A DNA stretch of 64,000 nucleotides from JAKQDH01 sp029558835 (GCA_035356615.1 DAOQSN010000007.1:62001-126000), one strand, 5' to 3'. Shown: positions 42,576 to 51,594, counted from the stretch's first letter. Numbers and translations: made by a program. The notes: generated by a model not told the origin, from the letters alone.

Positions 42576-44177
42576 CTACGCCCCCACCTGCCGCACGGCG
42601 TCGATCACCGTACCGTCAACCCACTTAATGACCGCCACGACCTTCTCCCCGAACTTCGGCCGTGCCGGCGCGCCGCCGCACATACTGTCGATTTCCTTCT
42701 TCAGATCATGAATCGAGCGGATCGGCAGGTCGGACCCCTTGACCGCATCAATGAGGTCCTGCCGGCGCGGGTTGATGGCGATACCGCGCTCGGTCACGAT
42801 CACGTCGATCAACTCGCCGGGGCCCACAACCGTCGTCACGCGGTCGAGGATCACCGGAATGCGGTCGCGCACGGCCGGGATGGGCAGGATGACGCACGGG
42901 CTGGACAGGCAGTTCTGCCACCCGCCGATGCCGTGCAGCAGCTTGCCATCCGAGTGGGTCACCACGTTGGCGTTGAAATCGACGTCCACTTCCGTCGCCC
43001 CGAGCACGACGGCATCGACGAACGTGGCGAAGCAGCCCTTGCCGTGCCAATTGTAACTCGTAAACGGGCTGGTGTGCACGTGGCGCGGGTTATCGCGCAT
43101 GGAGCGCACACCGTGCAGGTCGAAGGTCTGGCCGTCGAGGATGTAGTCGGTGAGCCCCTCCTCCAGCATCTGCACCAGGTACTTCGTGCTGCCGCCGCGG
43201 ATAAAGCGGGCCTTGACGTTCGCCTGTTTCATGTAGTCCCGCAGGTAGATGGCGAACGCCAGGGAGGTGCCACCCGCCCCGGCCTGGAACGAGAAGCCGT
43301 CCTTCATGATCCCCGCCTCGCGGACGAAGCGGGCCGCCAGTTCGGCGATCAGCAGCCGGTCCGGGCTTTTGGTGAGCTCGGTCGTGCCGGAGATAATCTT
43401 GGCCGGGTCACCAATGCAGTCCATCACCACGACCTGATCTACACAGTTGCCCTGGATTTGCCACGGCACGCAGGGGAACGGGACGAGGTTGTCGGTCACC
43501 ATGATGACCTGGTCGGCATACATGGAGTCAACCAGCCCGAACCCCAGCCCGCCGCAGGCCGAGGGCCCCTTGACACCGTTGGCGTTGCCGAACGGATCGC
43601 ACTCCGGCGCCGCCAGCACGGCGATGTCAATGTGGACTTCGCCGTCCTGCACCGCCTGCCACCGCCCGCCGTGGGAGCGCAGGACGCCGAGCCCGCGCAT
43701 CTTCCCATAGGAGCAACGCTCCCCGATGGGCCCGTTCATGGAACCCTCGACGTGATGAATGACCCCGGCGTCCATCAACTCAATCAGCGGCGCGTGACAG
43801 GGGAAGCACGCGCTGGGGAACCAGATCAGGTCCTTGATGCCCAGTTCCGCCGCCGCCCGGAACAGCGGCACGGCCACCTTGTCACCATTGCGAAAGTGGT
43901 GGTGGGTGGAGATGCGCATGCCGTCGCGGACGCCGGCCTGCTGCAGGGCAACCTTGAAGGCGTCGATATTGGCGCGCTCGCCGCCGCCCTGCGTCTTGGC
44001 GTCCGCGACGACCTTGTTCCCATCAGCCGGGTAGTCTGCGCAGGACGGTACGGGCGGAGCAGCCTTGCGCCCGGTCGGCTTATACTTACCCACGCCCTGA
44101 AACGGGACGGCCGGCTGGCCATTGACATGAGTGGGAACCAAGCGACCGGCCGCGTTCTCGACCAGTTTCATTGCCAT
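42576..44177 (-). CDS. citF: Citrate lyase alpha subunit (citrate:acetyl-ACP transferase)
   Basis: The 533-residue protein starts at ATG 44177 behind GGGAGG. CitF landmarks run the full length: ISTHHHFRNGD near residue 95, IKDLIWFPSACFPCHAPL, GSMNGPIGERCSYG, APECDPFGNANG, SFQAGAGGTSLAFA, RGGSTKYLVQMLEEGL and NVVTHSDGKLLHGIGG with VTERGIAINPRRQDL at the end. The subunit swaps acetyl for citryl on the carrier protein before the lyase step. It is the last gene of the minus-strand block, separated from the CitD-CitE fusion by a DUF433/DUF5615 pair. The activation genes citC, citX and citG are not in the window. Confidence 0.93.
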   Translation of the reverse strand: MAMKLVENAAGRLVPTHVNGQPAVPFQGVGKYKPTGRKAAPPVPSCADYPADGNKVVADAKTQGGGERANIDAFKVALQQAGVRDGMRISTHHHFRNGDKVAVPLFRAAAELGIKDLIWFPSACFPCHAPLIELMDAGVIHHVEGSMNGPIGERCSYGKMRGLGVLRSHGGRWQAVQDGEVHIDIAVLAAPECDPFGNANGVKGPSACGGLGFGLVDSMYADQVIMVTDNLVPFPCVPWQIQGNCVDQVVVMDCIGDPAKIISGTTELTKSPDRLLIAELAARFVREAGIMKDGFSFQAGAGGTSLAFAIYLRDYMKQANVKARFIRGGSTKYLVQMLEEGLTDYILDGQTFDLHGVRSMRDNPRHVHTSPFTSYNWHGKGCFATFVDAVVLGATEVDVDFNANVVTHSDGKLLHGIGGWQNCLSSPCVILPIPAVRDRIPVILDRVTTVVGPGELIDVIVTERGIAINPRRQDLIDAVKGSDLPIRSIHDLKKEIDSMCGGAPARPKFGEKVVAVIKWVDGTVIDAVRQVGA

Positions 44178-44291
44178 CACACTGTGCCTCCCGGCACGTC
44201 GTCAGCTCTCGGCAGGCCCGTTACGTAGCCCCCGCGGCGGGAGGCTCCGAACGCTCGGGCCGCTAACACTGGCGCTACGGGCGAGCATCCG

Positions 44292-44660
44292 TCACGCGTT
44301 GTCAGCCAGGCGCCGAATCCGCACGGCGCTCTCATCCGCAATCCACAACTGCCCCGCGAGGGGCTCCGCCGCCAACAAGCGCAAGACCAGGTCAAACACC
44401 GCCAGTACCTGCGCTCGCGACTGGCGTGCCGCGCGCAGCACGATCACCCCCGCATCCGCCTTCGTGGATAAGCTGCGCGCGTCGGCAAAGTCGAGATCCA
44501 GAGTGACCAGCACCCGACTCTCGTGCCGGCACGCTGTCAGTAGCGCCGCATCGGGCTGTCCGACCATGTCCTGGTCCCTGACGCTCAGGGCGTCGTATCC
44601 GCTGCGCCGCAGGCGCGCAACCACCTCCACCGGGAGATTCTCATCCACCTTAAATCGCAT
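44292..44660 (-). CDS. DUF5615 PIN-like protein, probable toxin of a type II module
   Basis: The 122-residue protein starts at ATG 44660, overlapping the upstream stop by one base (TGATG). MRFKVDENLPVEVVARLR at the N-terminus and TLDLDFADAR near residue 53 are the DUF5615/Mut7-C pattern; the acidic residues D7, E8, D54, D56 and D59 would hold metal in a PIN-like nuclease fold. ADAGVIVLR is the next conserved strand. It is a probable ribonuclease toxin paired with the DUF433 gene. Toxin activity is inferred from family pairing. Confidence 0.85.
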   Translation of the reverse strand: MRFKVDENLPVEVVARLRRSGYDALSVRDQDMVGQPDAALLTACRHESRVLVTLDLDFADARSLSTKADAGVIVLRAARQSRAQVLAVFDLVLRLLAAEPLAGQLWIADESAVRIRRLADNA

Positions 44661-44896
44661 CAGGCCGCTCCCGGCGCGAGGGGAACCACGCGCTCGCGCG
44701 TCAACTCCGCGGCATAGCCGACAGCCGCCTGGATGTCCTCCCGCGTCAGCGAGGGATAACTCTTTAGAATCTCGTCAACACCAACTTCGTCGGCCAGGTT
44801 GTCGAGAATCACAGAGACCGGAACGCGCGTACCCTTGATACACGCCTTCCCATGACAAATACCGGGGTCAACAGCAATCCTACCCTGCCACTGCAT
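44660..44896 (-). CDS. DUF433 protein, probable antitoxin
   Basis: ATG 44896 (MQWQGRIAVDPGICHG) lies seven bases after GGGGAG and gives 78 residues, the usual DUF433 size. ATG 44959 would add 21 residues and overlap the citDE stop as ATGA. The DUF433 pattern is clear: GICHGKACIKGTRVPVSVIL, then DEVGVDEILKSYPSLTREDI and AAVGYAAE. The winged-helix fold would bind DNA and the toxin. The pair with DUF5615 is a common chromosomal module. Here it separates citDE from citF. Confidence 0.85.
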   Translation of the reverse strand: MQWQGRIAVDPGICHGKACIKGTRVPVSVILDNLADEVGVDEILKSYPSLTREDIQAAVGYAAELTRERVVPLAPGAA

Positions 44897-44955
44897 GACA
44901 CGGCTCCCCGCTACGACCCAAGACGGGCGAGTGCCCGGCTCCGCCGCCGCCTCGC

Positions 44956-46155
44956 TCATTGTCCGTGCATCGCCTCCGCCAGCCGCACCACCCGCAGCGC
45001 CCGCTTCACCACCGGCGGATCGATCATCTTACTGCCGAGGGCCACCACCCCCAGTCCCTTTGCCTGGGCCTCCTCGAAGGCCGCCACGATCTTCTGGGCC
45101 TTCTCGAGTTCCACCGGCGCCGGTGCAAACGCTTCGTGGATCACCGCAATCTGCCGCGGGTGAATGCAACCCTTGCCTTCAAAGCCCAGGCCCTTCGCCT
45201 CGAGCACGCTCGCCCGCAGGCCGTCCATGTCATTGATGTCGGAGAAGACCGTGTCAATCGGCGGAATCCCTGCTGCCCGCGCGGCATTCACCACCTGGCA
45301 ACGCGCCCAGAAGCTCTCTCGCCCCTCGTTGGTCCGCTGGGTGCCGATGTCGGCCGTGTAGTCCTCCAGCCCGATGGTCAGCGCGCAGATGTTCGGCGAG
45401 GCCGTCGCGATCTCATACGCGTTGATCGCCCCCAGCGCGCTCTCCACGATCGGCATGAGGTAAACCGGGCGGCTGATACCTTTCGCCTTCAGAATCTCCG
45501 CGATCCGCCGGTCCGCCGCCCGCACGTGCTCAGCGGTTTCCACCTTCGGCAGCAGGATCACGTGCACGTTGTGCGGCACGATGCAATCCAGGTCTTCGAG
45601 GCCGCGCTGACCCTGGTTGATACGCACCATGCGTTCCGCACCCAGGAAGTCGATGCTGCGCAGGGCGTTGCGGACGAGCAGCCGGGCCTCATCCTTCACG
45701 GCCGGCGCCACGCTGTCCTCCAGATCCAGGATGAGCCCGTCAGGCCTGTGCAGCCCGGCATTGAGCATGAACTTCGGCTCGTTGCCCGGCAGATACAGCC
45801 GGCTGCGGCGAAACCGTTCGCGCTCGGTGCCGTAGTCCGTTCCCGCGGCCCGCTCGGGCAGGTAGCCCTCGCCGACGTCAACGCCCAGCCGCCGCACGGC
45901 CGCTTCGATGCGTGCCATCAAGACGAACGGTACGGCCCCGGCATCCTCCAGTTCCACCCGCGCGCGCTTGACGCCGAACGCGCCCAGCATGTCCCCGATC
46001 AGTCCGCGCACGGCCTCGCCGTACATGGACTCGACCTTGCTCTTGACCTGCAGTTCGAGTCCGCCGGACTCGCGCAGTGCAATCTGTACCCAGGCGTCGC
46101 TCCGCACGTCGGGTCCGCGCCGCCCTGCCTCCGCCGTCTTGCTCATCTCGCCCAT
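44956..46155 (-). CDS. citE: Citrate lyase CitD-CitE fusion (acyl carrier plus beta subunit)
   Basis: The start is ATG 46155 (MGEMSKTAEAG) behind GAAGG; 399 residues. Residues 15-90 read as CitD, the acyl carrier subunit: RSDAWVQIAL with Ser19 as candidate site for the triphosphoribosyl-dephospho-CoA group, then VKSKVESMYGEAVRGLI and VPFVLMARIEAAVRR. Residues 115-399 are CitE of the HpcH/HpaI TIM-barrel family: SRLYLPGNEPKFML, LDLEDSVAP, MVRINQ, MPIVESALGA with the metal-binding Glu, TIGLEDYTADIG and GKGCIHPRQI. In typical cit operons CitD and CitE are separate. The product cleaves citryl to oxaloacetate and acetyl carrier. Confidence 0.88.
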   Translation of the reverse strand: MGEMSKTAEAGRRGPDVRSDAWVQIALRESGGLELQVKSKVESMYGEAVRGLIGDMLGAFGVKRARVELEDAGAVPFVLMARIEAAVRRLGVDVGEGYLPERAAGTDYGTERERFRRSRLYLPGNEPKFMLNAGLHRPDGLILDLEDSVAPAVKDEARLLVRNALRSIDFLGAERMVRINQGQRGLEDLDCIVPHNVHVILLPKVETAEHVRAADRRIAEILKAKGISRPVYLMPIVESALGAINAYEIATASPNICALTIGLEDYTADIGTQRTNEGRESFWARCQVVNAARAAGIPPIDTVFSDINDMDGLRASVLEAKGLGFEGKGCIHPRQIAVIHEAFAPAPVELEKAQKIVAAFEEAQAKGLGVVALGSKMIDPPVVKRALRVVRLAEAMHGQ

Positions 46156-46189
46156 ATGCCCTTCAACCTGTAAACGCTCCCACGCATCG

Positions 46190-46340
46190 AAAAACGGACT
46201 GACGGGAAGGGGTGGCATGGCCAAGCGCAGCGCCGCCATGCCTGGCTCCCGGGACAGCCGCCACGTGCAGCCGCCGCATGCCGGCGCCCGCCACCGGCGG
46301 GCTTGGGCATGCCACCCTCCTGGTTTCCCGTTCGCGCGGC
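46190..46340. repeat. Nested palindromic repeat, copy 2 (between PrpD-like gene and citDE)
   Basis: GGTGGCATGGCCAAG (46211-46225) and CTTGGGCATGCCACC (46302-46316) are inverted arms that match except for one base. Inside are GCGCAGCGCCGCCATGC, shared with copy 1, and a CCGCCGCATGCCGGCG palindrome. The right flank CTGGTTTCCCGTTCGCGCGG matches copies 1 and 3. Confidence 0.85.
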
Positions 46341-46420
46341 CCCCTCCAACACCACCTGACACAAGCCCCTCCGCTCCGGCCCGAGGGCAGAGTGAAGGGA
46401 CATACCGCCCCCGGCGGCCG

Positions 46421-47794
46421 CTACCGATCCGCCACCGTCAGCGCCATCAGTTTCCCCACGTCGGCCAGCTTCTCAGCCGACAGAACCGCGTCGCGCAATT
46501 GGCGGCGGCGCTTCTCGCTGAGCACCGGCTCCGCCAGCGCATTGAATTTCACGTCCAGATCCTCGATCGTCATCGGGTCACGCGGGTCGCCCTTGGGCAC
46601 GTCCAACTGGTGCGTCACCTGGCGGCCGCCCGTCGTCGTAATCGTCACACGGGCACATTGTTTGGCCGGGAACGCCTTCTCGAACTCGGGATTGGCCACC
46701 ACCTTGACTTTCTTCATCTGGGCCCGCAGGCGCTCGTCCCAGAGCTTCTTCTCCGTGAACTCCAGCGGCGTCACCCGCCCTTCCGCGACGGCGGCCGCGA
46801 TACAGTAAGGCAGACTGTGATCCGCCGATTCCTTGCTCTGGGGGTCGTACTTGGCCGGGTCCGACAGGATGTCCGCCGCCCGGGCGATCGACTCGATGAG
46901 CACCTGCTGCACGTCCTCCGCCTTCAACTGGTGCTCGCGCATCAGGTGCAGCGTAGCCGACACCGGCGAGTGCATCAGTGCCTCGATGGGGTAACTCTTC
47001 ATGCCGCAGTCCGTGATCATGAACCGGTCACCGAGCTTGTCCGTGATCCAACTGTAGTCCCACTTGGGCCCCAGGCAGTGTTCCATGCCCTCCTTGCCGT
47101 CGATGACACTCTCGGGCCCCGTGTAACCCCGCTGGGCGAGCAGGGCTGCCTCCACCCCGTCGCGCGTGGACAGCGGGCTGACGGTGTTCTTCATCATGGT
47201 CAGCTTGCCCGCCACGGCGCAGCCCAGCGTGAACCGATGACACGCGGCAATACCGATCGCGTGCTGAAGCTGTTGCCAGGAAAGGCCCAGCATGCGTCCC
47301 GCCACCAGCGGCGCGGCATACGCCATGATCGTCGCATGGTGCCACCCGCGCTCCCTGATGCCGGGCACCCCGATGTGGCACAACCGCATCGTAATCTCAT
47401 AGTCCAACACGATGCCCAATACGAGGTCCTTGCCGCTGAGCTTCTTCCACTCAGCAATGGCAAGCGGCGCGGAAATCAGATCGCTCGGATGCGATGGATC
47501 TTGTTTCCAATAAATGTCATTGTAGTCCATCGCCCGGACCATCAGGGCATTAAGCAGACTGGCCGCGACGACGTTCATCCTGTCGCCGGCACCGATCACC
47601 GTGCACGGCCCGGCCGCCCCCAGGGCCCGGTAGTGGTCCGCGAAGATGCCCACATCGTGCATGCGACACGCGCCCAGCGCACAGCCCAGCGAGTCATACA
47701 GGAAGCGCTTGGCCGTTTCGACCGCCTCGGGCGTCAAGTGTTCGTACTTCAGGTCGCAGGCCCAGCGGGCCAGACGCTCCGTCAGTGTGCCCAT
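46421..47794 (-). CDS. MmgE/PrpD-family protein (2-methylcitrate dehydratase-like)
   Basis: The 457-residue protein starts at ATG 47794 behind AGGAGAG, 15 bases after the aconitase-like stop. Family markers are AKRFLYDSLGCALGA at the N-terminus, VRAMDYNDIYWKQDPSHPSDL near residue 88, YEITMRLCHIG, ERGWHHATIMAYAAPLVAG, KSYPIEALMHSPV and RVTITTTGGRQVTHQL. PrpD dehydrates 2-methylcitrate; relatives act on cis-aconitate and similar tricarboxylates. Its place between an aconitase-like and a citrate-lyase gene supports a tricarboxylate substrate. The specific substrate is not settled by sequence. Confidence 0.9.
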   Translation of the reverse strand: MGTLTERLARWACDLKYEHLTPEAVETAKRFLYDSLGCALGACRMHDVGIFADHYRALGAAGPCTVIGAGDRMNVVAASLLNALMVRAMDYNDIYWKQDPSHPSDLISAPLAIAEWKKLSGKDLVLGIVLDYEITMRLCHIGVPGIRERGWHHATIMAYAAPLVAGRMLGLSWQQLQHAIGIAACHRFTLGCAVAGKLTMMKNTVSPLSTRDGVEAALLAQRGYTGPESVIDGKEGMEHCLGPKWDYSWITDKLGDRFMITDCGMKSYPIEALMHSPVSATLHLMREHQLKAEDVQQVLIESIARAADILSDPAKYDPQSKESADHSLPYCIAAAVAEGRVTPLEFTEKKLWDERLRAQMKKVKVVANPEFEKAFPAKQCARVTITTTGGRQVTHQLDVPKGDPRDPMTIEDLDVKFNALAEPVLSEKRRRQLRDAVLSAEKLADVGKLMALTVADR

Positions 47795-47809
47795 TTCTCT
47801 CTCCTGGGC

Positions 47810-49786
47810 TCAGCCCATCTGCTTGATCTGTTCCGCCAGCAGTGCCTCGAAGCCCCCCTTTACCACAAGCTGCTGGGCCACGTCGCCCAACGGTGGAAAC
47901 GCGTAACTCCTGCCGTCACACTCGATCCGCGCCCGCGTGAAGTCCACGATCGCACGCCACCCGGTGCGAATCGTCGGCGCCTTGTCGGCGGCAAACGTCC
48001 GCCGCAAGTCATCGACGAGCTTCGGGCATTCGATCACGATGTACCCGTTGTTGAAGGCATTGCGGCTGTAGGTCTGGGAGAATGACCCGGCGATCACCAG
48101 TTGCAGCCCGCGGAACTTCAGGGCCGTAGCAGCCTGCTCGCGGGAGGAGCCCGAGCCGAAGTTGTAACCGCCGACCAGGAGGTCACCGGCCCGGGCAAGC
48201 TGCTGGAACTTCGGGTCGTAATTGGCCATCGCGACCTTGCCCATCTCCTCCGGGCTCAGCCCTTCCTTGTAGGTGTATTCCTTGCCGTAAATGCCGTCGG
48301 TGTTCAGATTGTCTTTGGGCACCAGCAGCAACTCGCCCTCGACGCGGGCGGGGAAGCCGGGCAGCGTCTTGACTTTGGCCGCCGGCGGCTCCGGCTTCGG
48401 CTGCACACGCACCTTGCTACCCCGCTCCAAAACCGCCCGCAGCTCCGCCGCGGTCCGCCCGCTGCCACCCGGCGGACCGGCGATCTTGCCCGCGATCGCC
48501 GCAGCGGTCACCACGGCCGGGCTGGCCAGGTACACAAACGAATCCGGCGCGCCCATGCGCCCCTTGAAGTTCCGGTTGGTGGCGCTGATACCCACTTCGC
48601 CGGAAGCCAATACACCTTCACCCAGCCCGATGCACGCCCCGCAGCCCGGCGGCAATGCAAGCGCCCCGGCCTGCAGCAGCGTGTCCCAGTAGCCGCGCCG
48701 CTTCGCCTCCTCCTGCACCTCACTCGAGGCGGCCGCCACGTAGAACTTCACGTGCGCCGCCACCTTATGCCCCGCCATCACGTGCGCCGCAACTTCAAAG
48801 TCCTCCAGCCGCCCGTTCACGCAGCTCATCAGGAACGCCTTGTCGATACGCACGTTCTTGGCCTCGATCTCCGGCAACGAGGCAATGGTCTTCACCTCGT
48901 TGGGGCCCGCCACGAACGGCGTGACGGCCGCAAGGTCGAAATCCAGCTCCTTGGCGTAGAACGCGTCCGCATCGGCGGCCGGGGCATCCTCCAGAATCTC
49001 CTCGACCAGCTCGGCCGTCAGCCGCGGGTTCTCATCGCCACGCTGGACCATCACTTCGGCTCGCTGGAGCAGGTACTGCCGCGTCACCTCATCGCAGGGG
49101 AACACGCCGGCCAGCGCTCCCCACTCGGTGCTCATGTTGGCAATCGCCATGCGATCCTCGATGCTCAGACACGCCACGCCGCGCCCCGCGAACTCCACGC
49201 AGCAGTTGAGCACCTGGTCCTTGTTGAACACGCCGATCAGGGTGATGATCACGTCCTTGCCACAGACGCCCGGCTGCAACTTGCCGCTGAGGTTGACGCG
49301 CACGACCTCGGGCACCTGCCACCACGTACAGCCGGTTGCCCAGATGGCGGCCGCGTCCGTCCGCACCACCGGCGTTCCCAGGGCCGCCAGCGCCCCGTAG
49401 ATGTTCGAGTGCGAGTCGCTCGCCACCACGAACGTCCCCGGCTGTACGAACCCCTCCTCCAGCATGATCTGGTGCCCGATGCCGCGCCCCACCGGGTAGA
49501 ACGACACACCGTACTTGCGGGCAAACGCCTCGATCTTGGCGTACTTGCTCAGGTTCTCCGGCGTGGTGTTCTGGATGTCATGATCCAGCGCAAAGACCGG
49601 CTGACCCGGATCCAGAATGCGCTGGGCGCCGATGCTCTGGAACTTCGGGATGACGGCCGAGGTGTTGTCATGCGTCATCACGTGAAACGGCCGAATGGAA
49701 AGGAAGTCCCCCGCCCGCACCACGTGCCCTTCGGCCAGCCCCACTGCAAAGCGCTGCGCAATCTTCTCTACCAGTGTCTGAGCCAT
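47810..49786 (-). CDS. Homoaconitase-like aconitase-family hydro-lyase (single chain)
   Basis: The start is ATG 49786 (MAQTLVEKIAQRF) behind GGAG; 658 residues. The [4Fe-4S] cysteines are in LMSCVNGR near residue 318 and PPGCGACIG near 380. Substrate-binding VVASDSHSN and ATGCTWWQVPEVVRVNLSG are in the first domain. The swivel domain carries YNFGSGSSREQAATALK and SYSRN-like QTYSRNAFNNGY. GSGSSREQAATAL, together with IANMSTEWGALAGVFP, is the pattern of fungal-type homoaconitase rather than AcnA/B. It could hydrate citrate, homocitrate or methylcitrate derivatives. It lies between the IDH-like and PrpD-like genes. Confidence 0.9.
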   Translation of the reverse strand: MAQTLVEKIAQRFAVGLAEGHVVRAGDFLSIRPFHVMTHDNTSAVIPKFQSIGAQRILDPGQPVFALDHDIQNTTPENLSKYAKIEAFARKYGVSFYPVGRGIGHQIMLEEGFVQPGTFVVASDSHSNIYGALAALGTPVVRTDAAAIWATGCTWWQVPEVVRVNLSGKLQPGVCGKDVIITLIGVFNKDQVLNCCVEFAGRGVACLSIEDRMAIANMSTEWGALAGVFPCDEVTRQYLLQRAEVMVQRGDENPRLTAELVEEILEDAPAADADAFYAKELDFDLAAVTPFVAGPNEVKTIASLPEIEAKNVRIDKAFLMSCVNGRLEDFEVAAHVMAGHKVAAHVKFYVAAASSEVQEEAKRRGYWDTLLQAGALALPPGCGACIGLGEGVLASGEVGISATNRNFKGRMGAPDSFVYLASPAVVTAAAIAGKIAGPPGGSGRTAAELRAVLERGSKVRVQPKPEPPAAKVKTLPGFPARVEGELLLVPKDNLNTDGIYGKEYTYKEGLSPEEMGKVAMANYDPKFQQLARAGDLLVGGYNFGSGSSREQAATALKFRGLQLVIAGSFSQTYSRNAFNNGYIVIECPKLVDDLRRTFAADKAPTIRTGWRAIVDFTRARIECDGRSYAFPPLGDVAQQLVVKGGFEALLAEQIKQMG

Positions 49787-49839
49787 GTCTACACTCCGCC
49801 CCCCGCACCCTCGCGCCCCACTGAATAGCTCCAGGCAAT

Positions 49840-49995
49840 GGGAAAACCGACAGACGGAACGGGGTGGCATGGCCAAGTCCCGGCGCGCCGGGACCATGCT
49901 CTCCCCCGGTCGAACATGTGCCTGCTGCCAACGCATGCCGGCGCCTTCGGCTTGGGCATGCCACCCGCCTCCTCGTTTCCCGTTTGCGTGGTCCT
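49840..49995. repeat. Nested palindromic repeat, copy 3 (between IDH-like and aconitase-like genes)
   Basis: GGTGGCATGGCCAAG (49863-49877) and CTTGGGCATGCCACC (49951-49965) are the inverted arms. The left flank GGGAAAACCGACAG and right flank GTTTCCCGTTTGCGTGGTCC match copies 1 and 2, and partly pair with each other. GCATGCCGGCGCCTTCGG is shared with copy 1. Confidence 0.85.
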
Positions 49996-50059
49996 AAACC
50001 CCGTCGTCGATCCGCAGTACCGCCCGGCAACGATCAAGGTTCCACCGCGGCCGCGTTCG

Positions 50060-51241
50060 TCACAGCTTCGCCAGGATCGCGTCCGTCATTTGTCGGGTAT
50101 TGGCCGCCCCCTGCTGGAAGACACCGGGGCCGCCCGTCAGGCGCATCATGTCGTACGTCCGCACCTTGCCCTCGGCCACCACCTTCGCAATCGCCCCGCG
50201 GATGCGCTCCGCCGTGGCCGTCTCGCCCAGATGGTCCAGCATCATGCACGCCGACAGGATCATGGCGATCGGGTTAACGATCGGCGGATCGAGCTTCTCG
50301 TACTTGGGAGCGGACCCGTGGGTCGGCTCGAACACGGCCACGTCCTTGCCGATGTTGGCGCTGCACGCAAACCCGAGCCCGCCGACCAGCCCCGCGAAAC
50401 CATCGGACACGATGTCGCCGAACATGTTACCGGCCACGATCACGCCGTAGTCCTCGGGGTTCTTCGTCAGCCACATCATCTGGGCGTCAATGTTCGTGTC
50501 CCACAACGCGATACCCGGAAACTCCTTGGCGATGATCTGCGCCTCGGAGAGCATCATCCCCGAGGTCTCCCGAATGACATTGGGCTTCTCGCAGATCGTC
50601 ACACTCTTGTAGCCGAACTGGCGGGCGTGCTCGAAACCGGCCCGCACGATGCGCCGACACGCCCCGCGCGAGAAGATGCGCGTCGACACCGCCAGGTCCT
50701 CGCCCGGCACGTGCTTGAAGGCCCCCATCTTCGGGTGCGTTTCCAGCGCCGTCCGCACGTTCGCGGGCGGGTTCGTCCACTCCACCCCGCAGTACAGACC
50801 CTCGGTGTTCTGCCGGAAGATCACCACGTCCACCGGCGGCTCGAAGAAGCCGTCCCCCTGACGCCGGATGAAGTTCAGCGGATTGCCCTTGAACGACCGA
50901 CAGGGCCGGACGCAGAGGTCCAGGTCGAAATGCTGCCGCATGGTCACGATCGGGCTGTAGTAGACATGCCCTTTGCCTTTCAGCGCCGGCGACAGCTCCG
51001 CGGCCGCTTTGTCCTTGGGCTTCGAGGTGATCGCCCCGAATAGGCCGATCTTGTGCTCCGTGAGCAGATCGATCGTGCGCTTGGGCAGCGCGTTGCCCTC
51101 CTTGCACCAGAACTCCCAGCCGATGTCGCCCGGCACGTAGTTCGCCTCGAACCCCACCGCCTGCAAGACCCGCTGGGCCTCCGGCAGCACCACCTTGCCG
51201 ATCCCGTCACCCGGCATCATGACAATCGTTCGCTTCGCCAC
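50060..51241 (-). CDS. Isocitrate dehydrogenase-like, probably NADP-dependent
   Basis: A GTG at 51241 (VAKRTIVMMPGDGIG) lies six bases after GGAGG and gives 393 residues; a nearby ATG is out of frame. It is a beta-decarboxylating dehydrogenase. S96, R102, R112 and R115 in YYSPIVTMRQHFDLDL and CVRPCR match the isocitrate-binding Ser and Arg of IDH, although the usual Asn two after the Ser is Ile. IFRQNTEG, CEKPNVIRET and DIVSDGFAGLVGGLG follow. In HGSAPKYEKLD the Lys-Tyr pair corresponds to the NADP-selecting residues of E. coli IDH. Homoisocitrate remains possible given the homoaconitase-like neighbour. Confidence 0.88.
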   Translation of the reverse strand: MAKRTIVMMPGDGIGKVVLPEAQRVLQAVGFEANYVPGDIGWEFWCKEGNALPKRTIDLLTEHKIGLFGAITSKPKDKAAAELSPALKGKGHVYYSPIVTMRQHFDLDLCVRPCRSFKGNPLNFIRRQGDGFFEPPVDVVIFRQNTEGLYCGVEWTNPPANVRTALETHPKMGAFKHVPGEDLAVSTRIFSRGACRRIVRAGFEHARQFGYKSVTICEKPNVIRETSGMMLSEAQIIAKEFPGIALWDTNIDAQMMWLTKNPEDYGVIVAGNMFGDIVSDGFAGLVGGLGFACSANIGKDVAVFEPTHGSAPKYEKLDPPIVNPIAMILSACMMLDHLGETATAERIRGAIAKVVAEGKVRTYDMMRLTGGPGVFQQGAANTRQMTDAILAKL

Positions 51242-51594
51242 CGCATACCTCCGACAGCACAGGCCCCACCGCACGCCCAAGCCCCGCGGCTTCGCGTGTC
51301 CACGCCGCCCCGGCGCGCGGAACGGGCGCGGACTGTACGTTCCCGACCGCCGGTTAGCAAGCCCCGTGCCAGCACACGACGCCGGGGATGACCGCCCCCC
51401 TTGTAGTCCCGCGCCGGTGCCCACGGTAGCCACAGTGCCGTGGTCCGTATGCCTCCGCCCGCGGGCGGGCACCGCCCCTGACCGGCCCCCGCCTGGACCC
51501 TTCCCCGTCCGACCGCCGAGCGCAAAGCGAGAGGCGGGCAAAGGGTGCTCACCCCCGGCCCGCCTCTCACCAAAGCAACCACTCTCCCCTCACG
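51242..51594. other. Spacer upstream of the IDH-like gene
   Basis: Nothing recognisable is present in 353 bases except the GGAGG ribosome site of the IDH-like gene at its left end. It separates that gene from the PEP-CTERM remnant. Confidence 0.4.

Noticed and set aside
45908..48085. 725-codon plus-strand open frame over the cit cluster
   Set aside because: Antisense to citDE, the PrpD-like and the aconitase-like gene, all of which have clear family motifs.
48101..49828. 575-codon plus-strand open frame
   Set aside because: Antisense to the homoaconitase-like gene; no recognisable domain.
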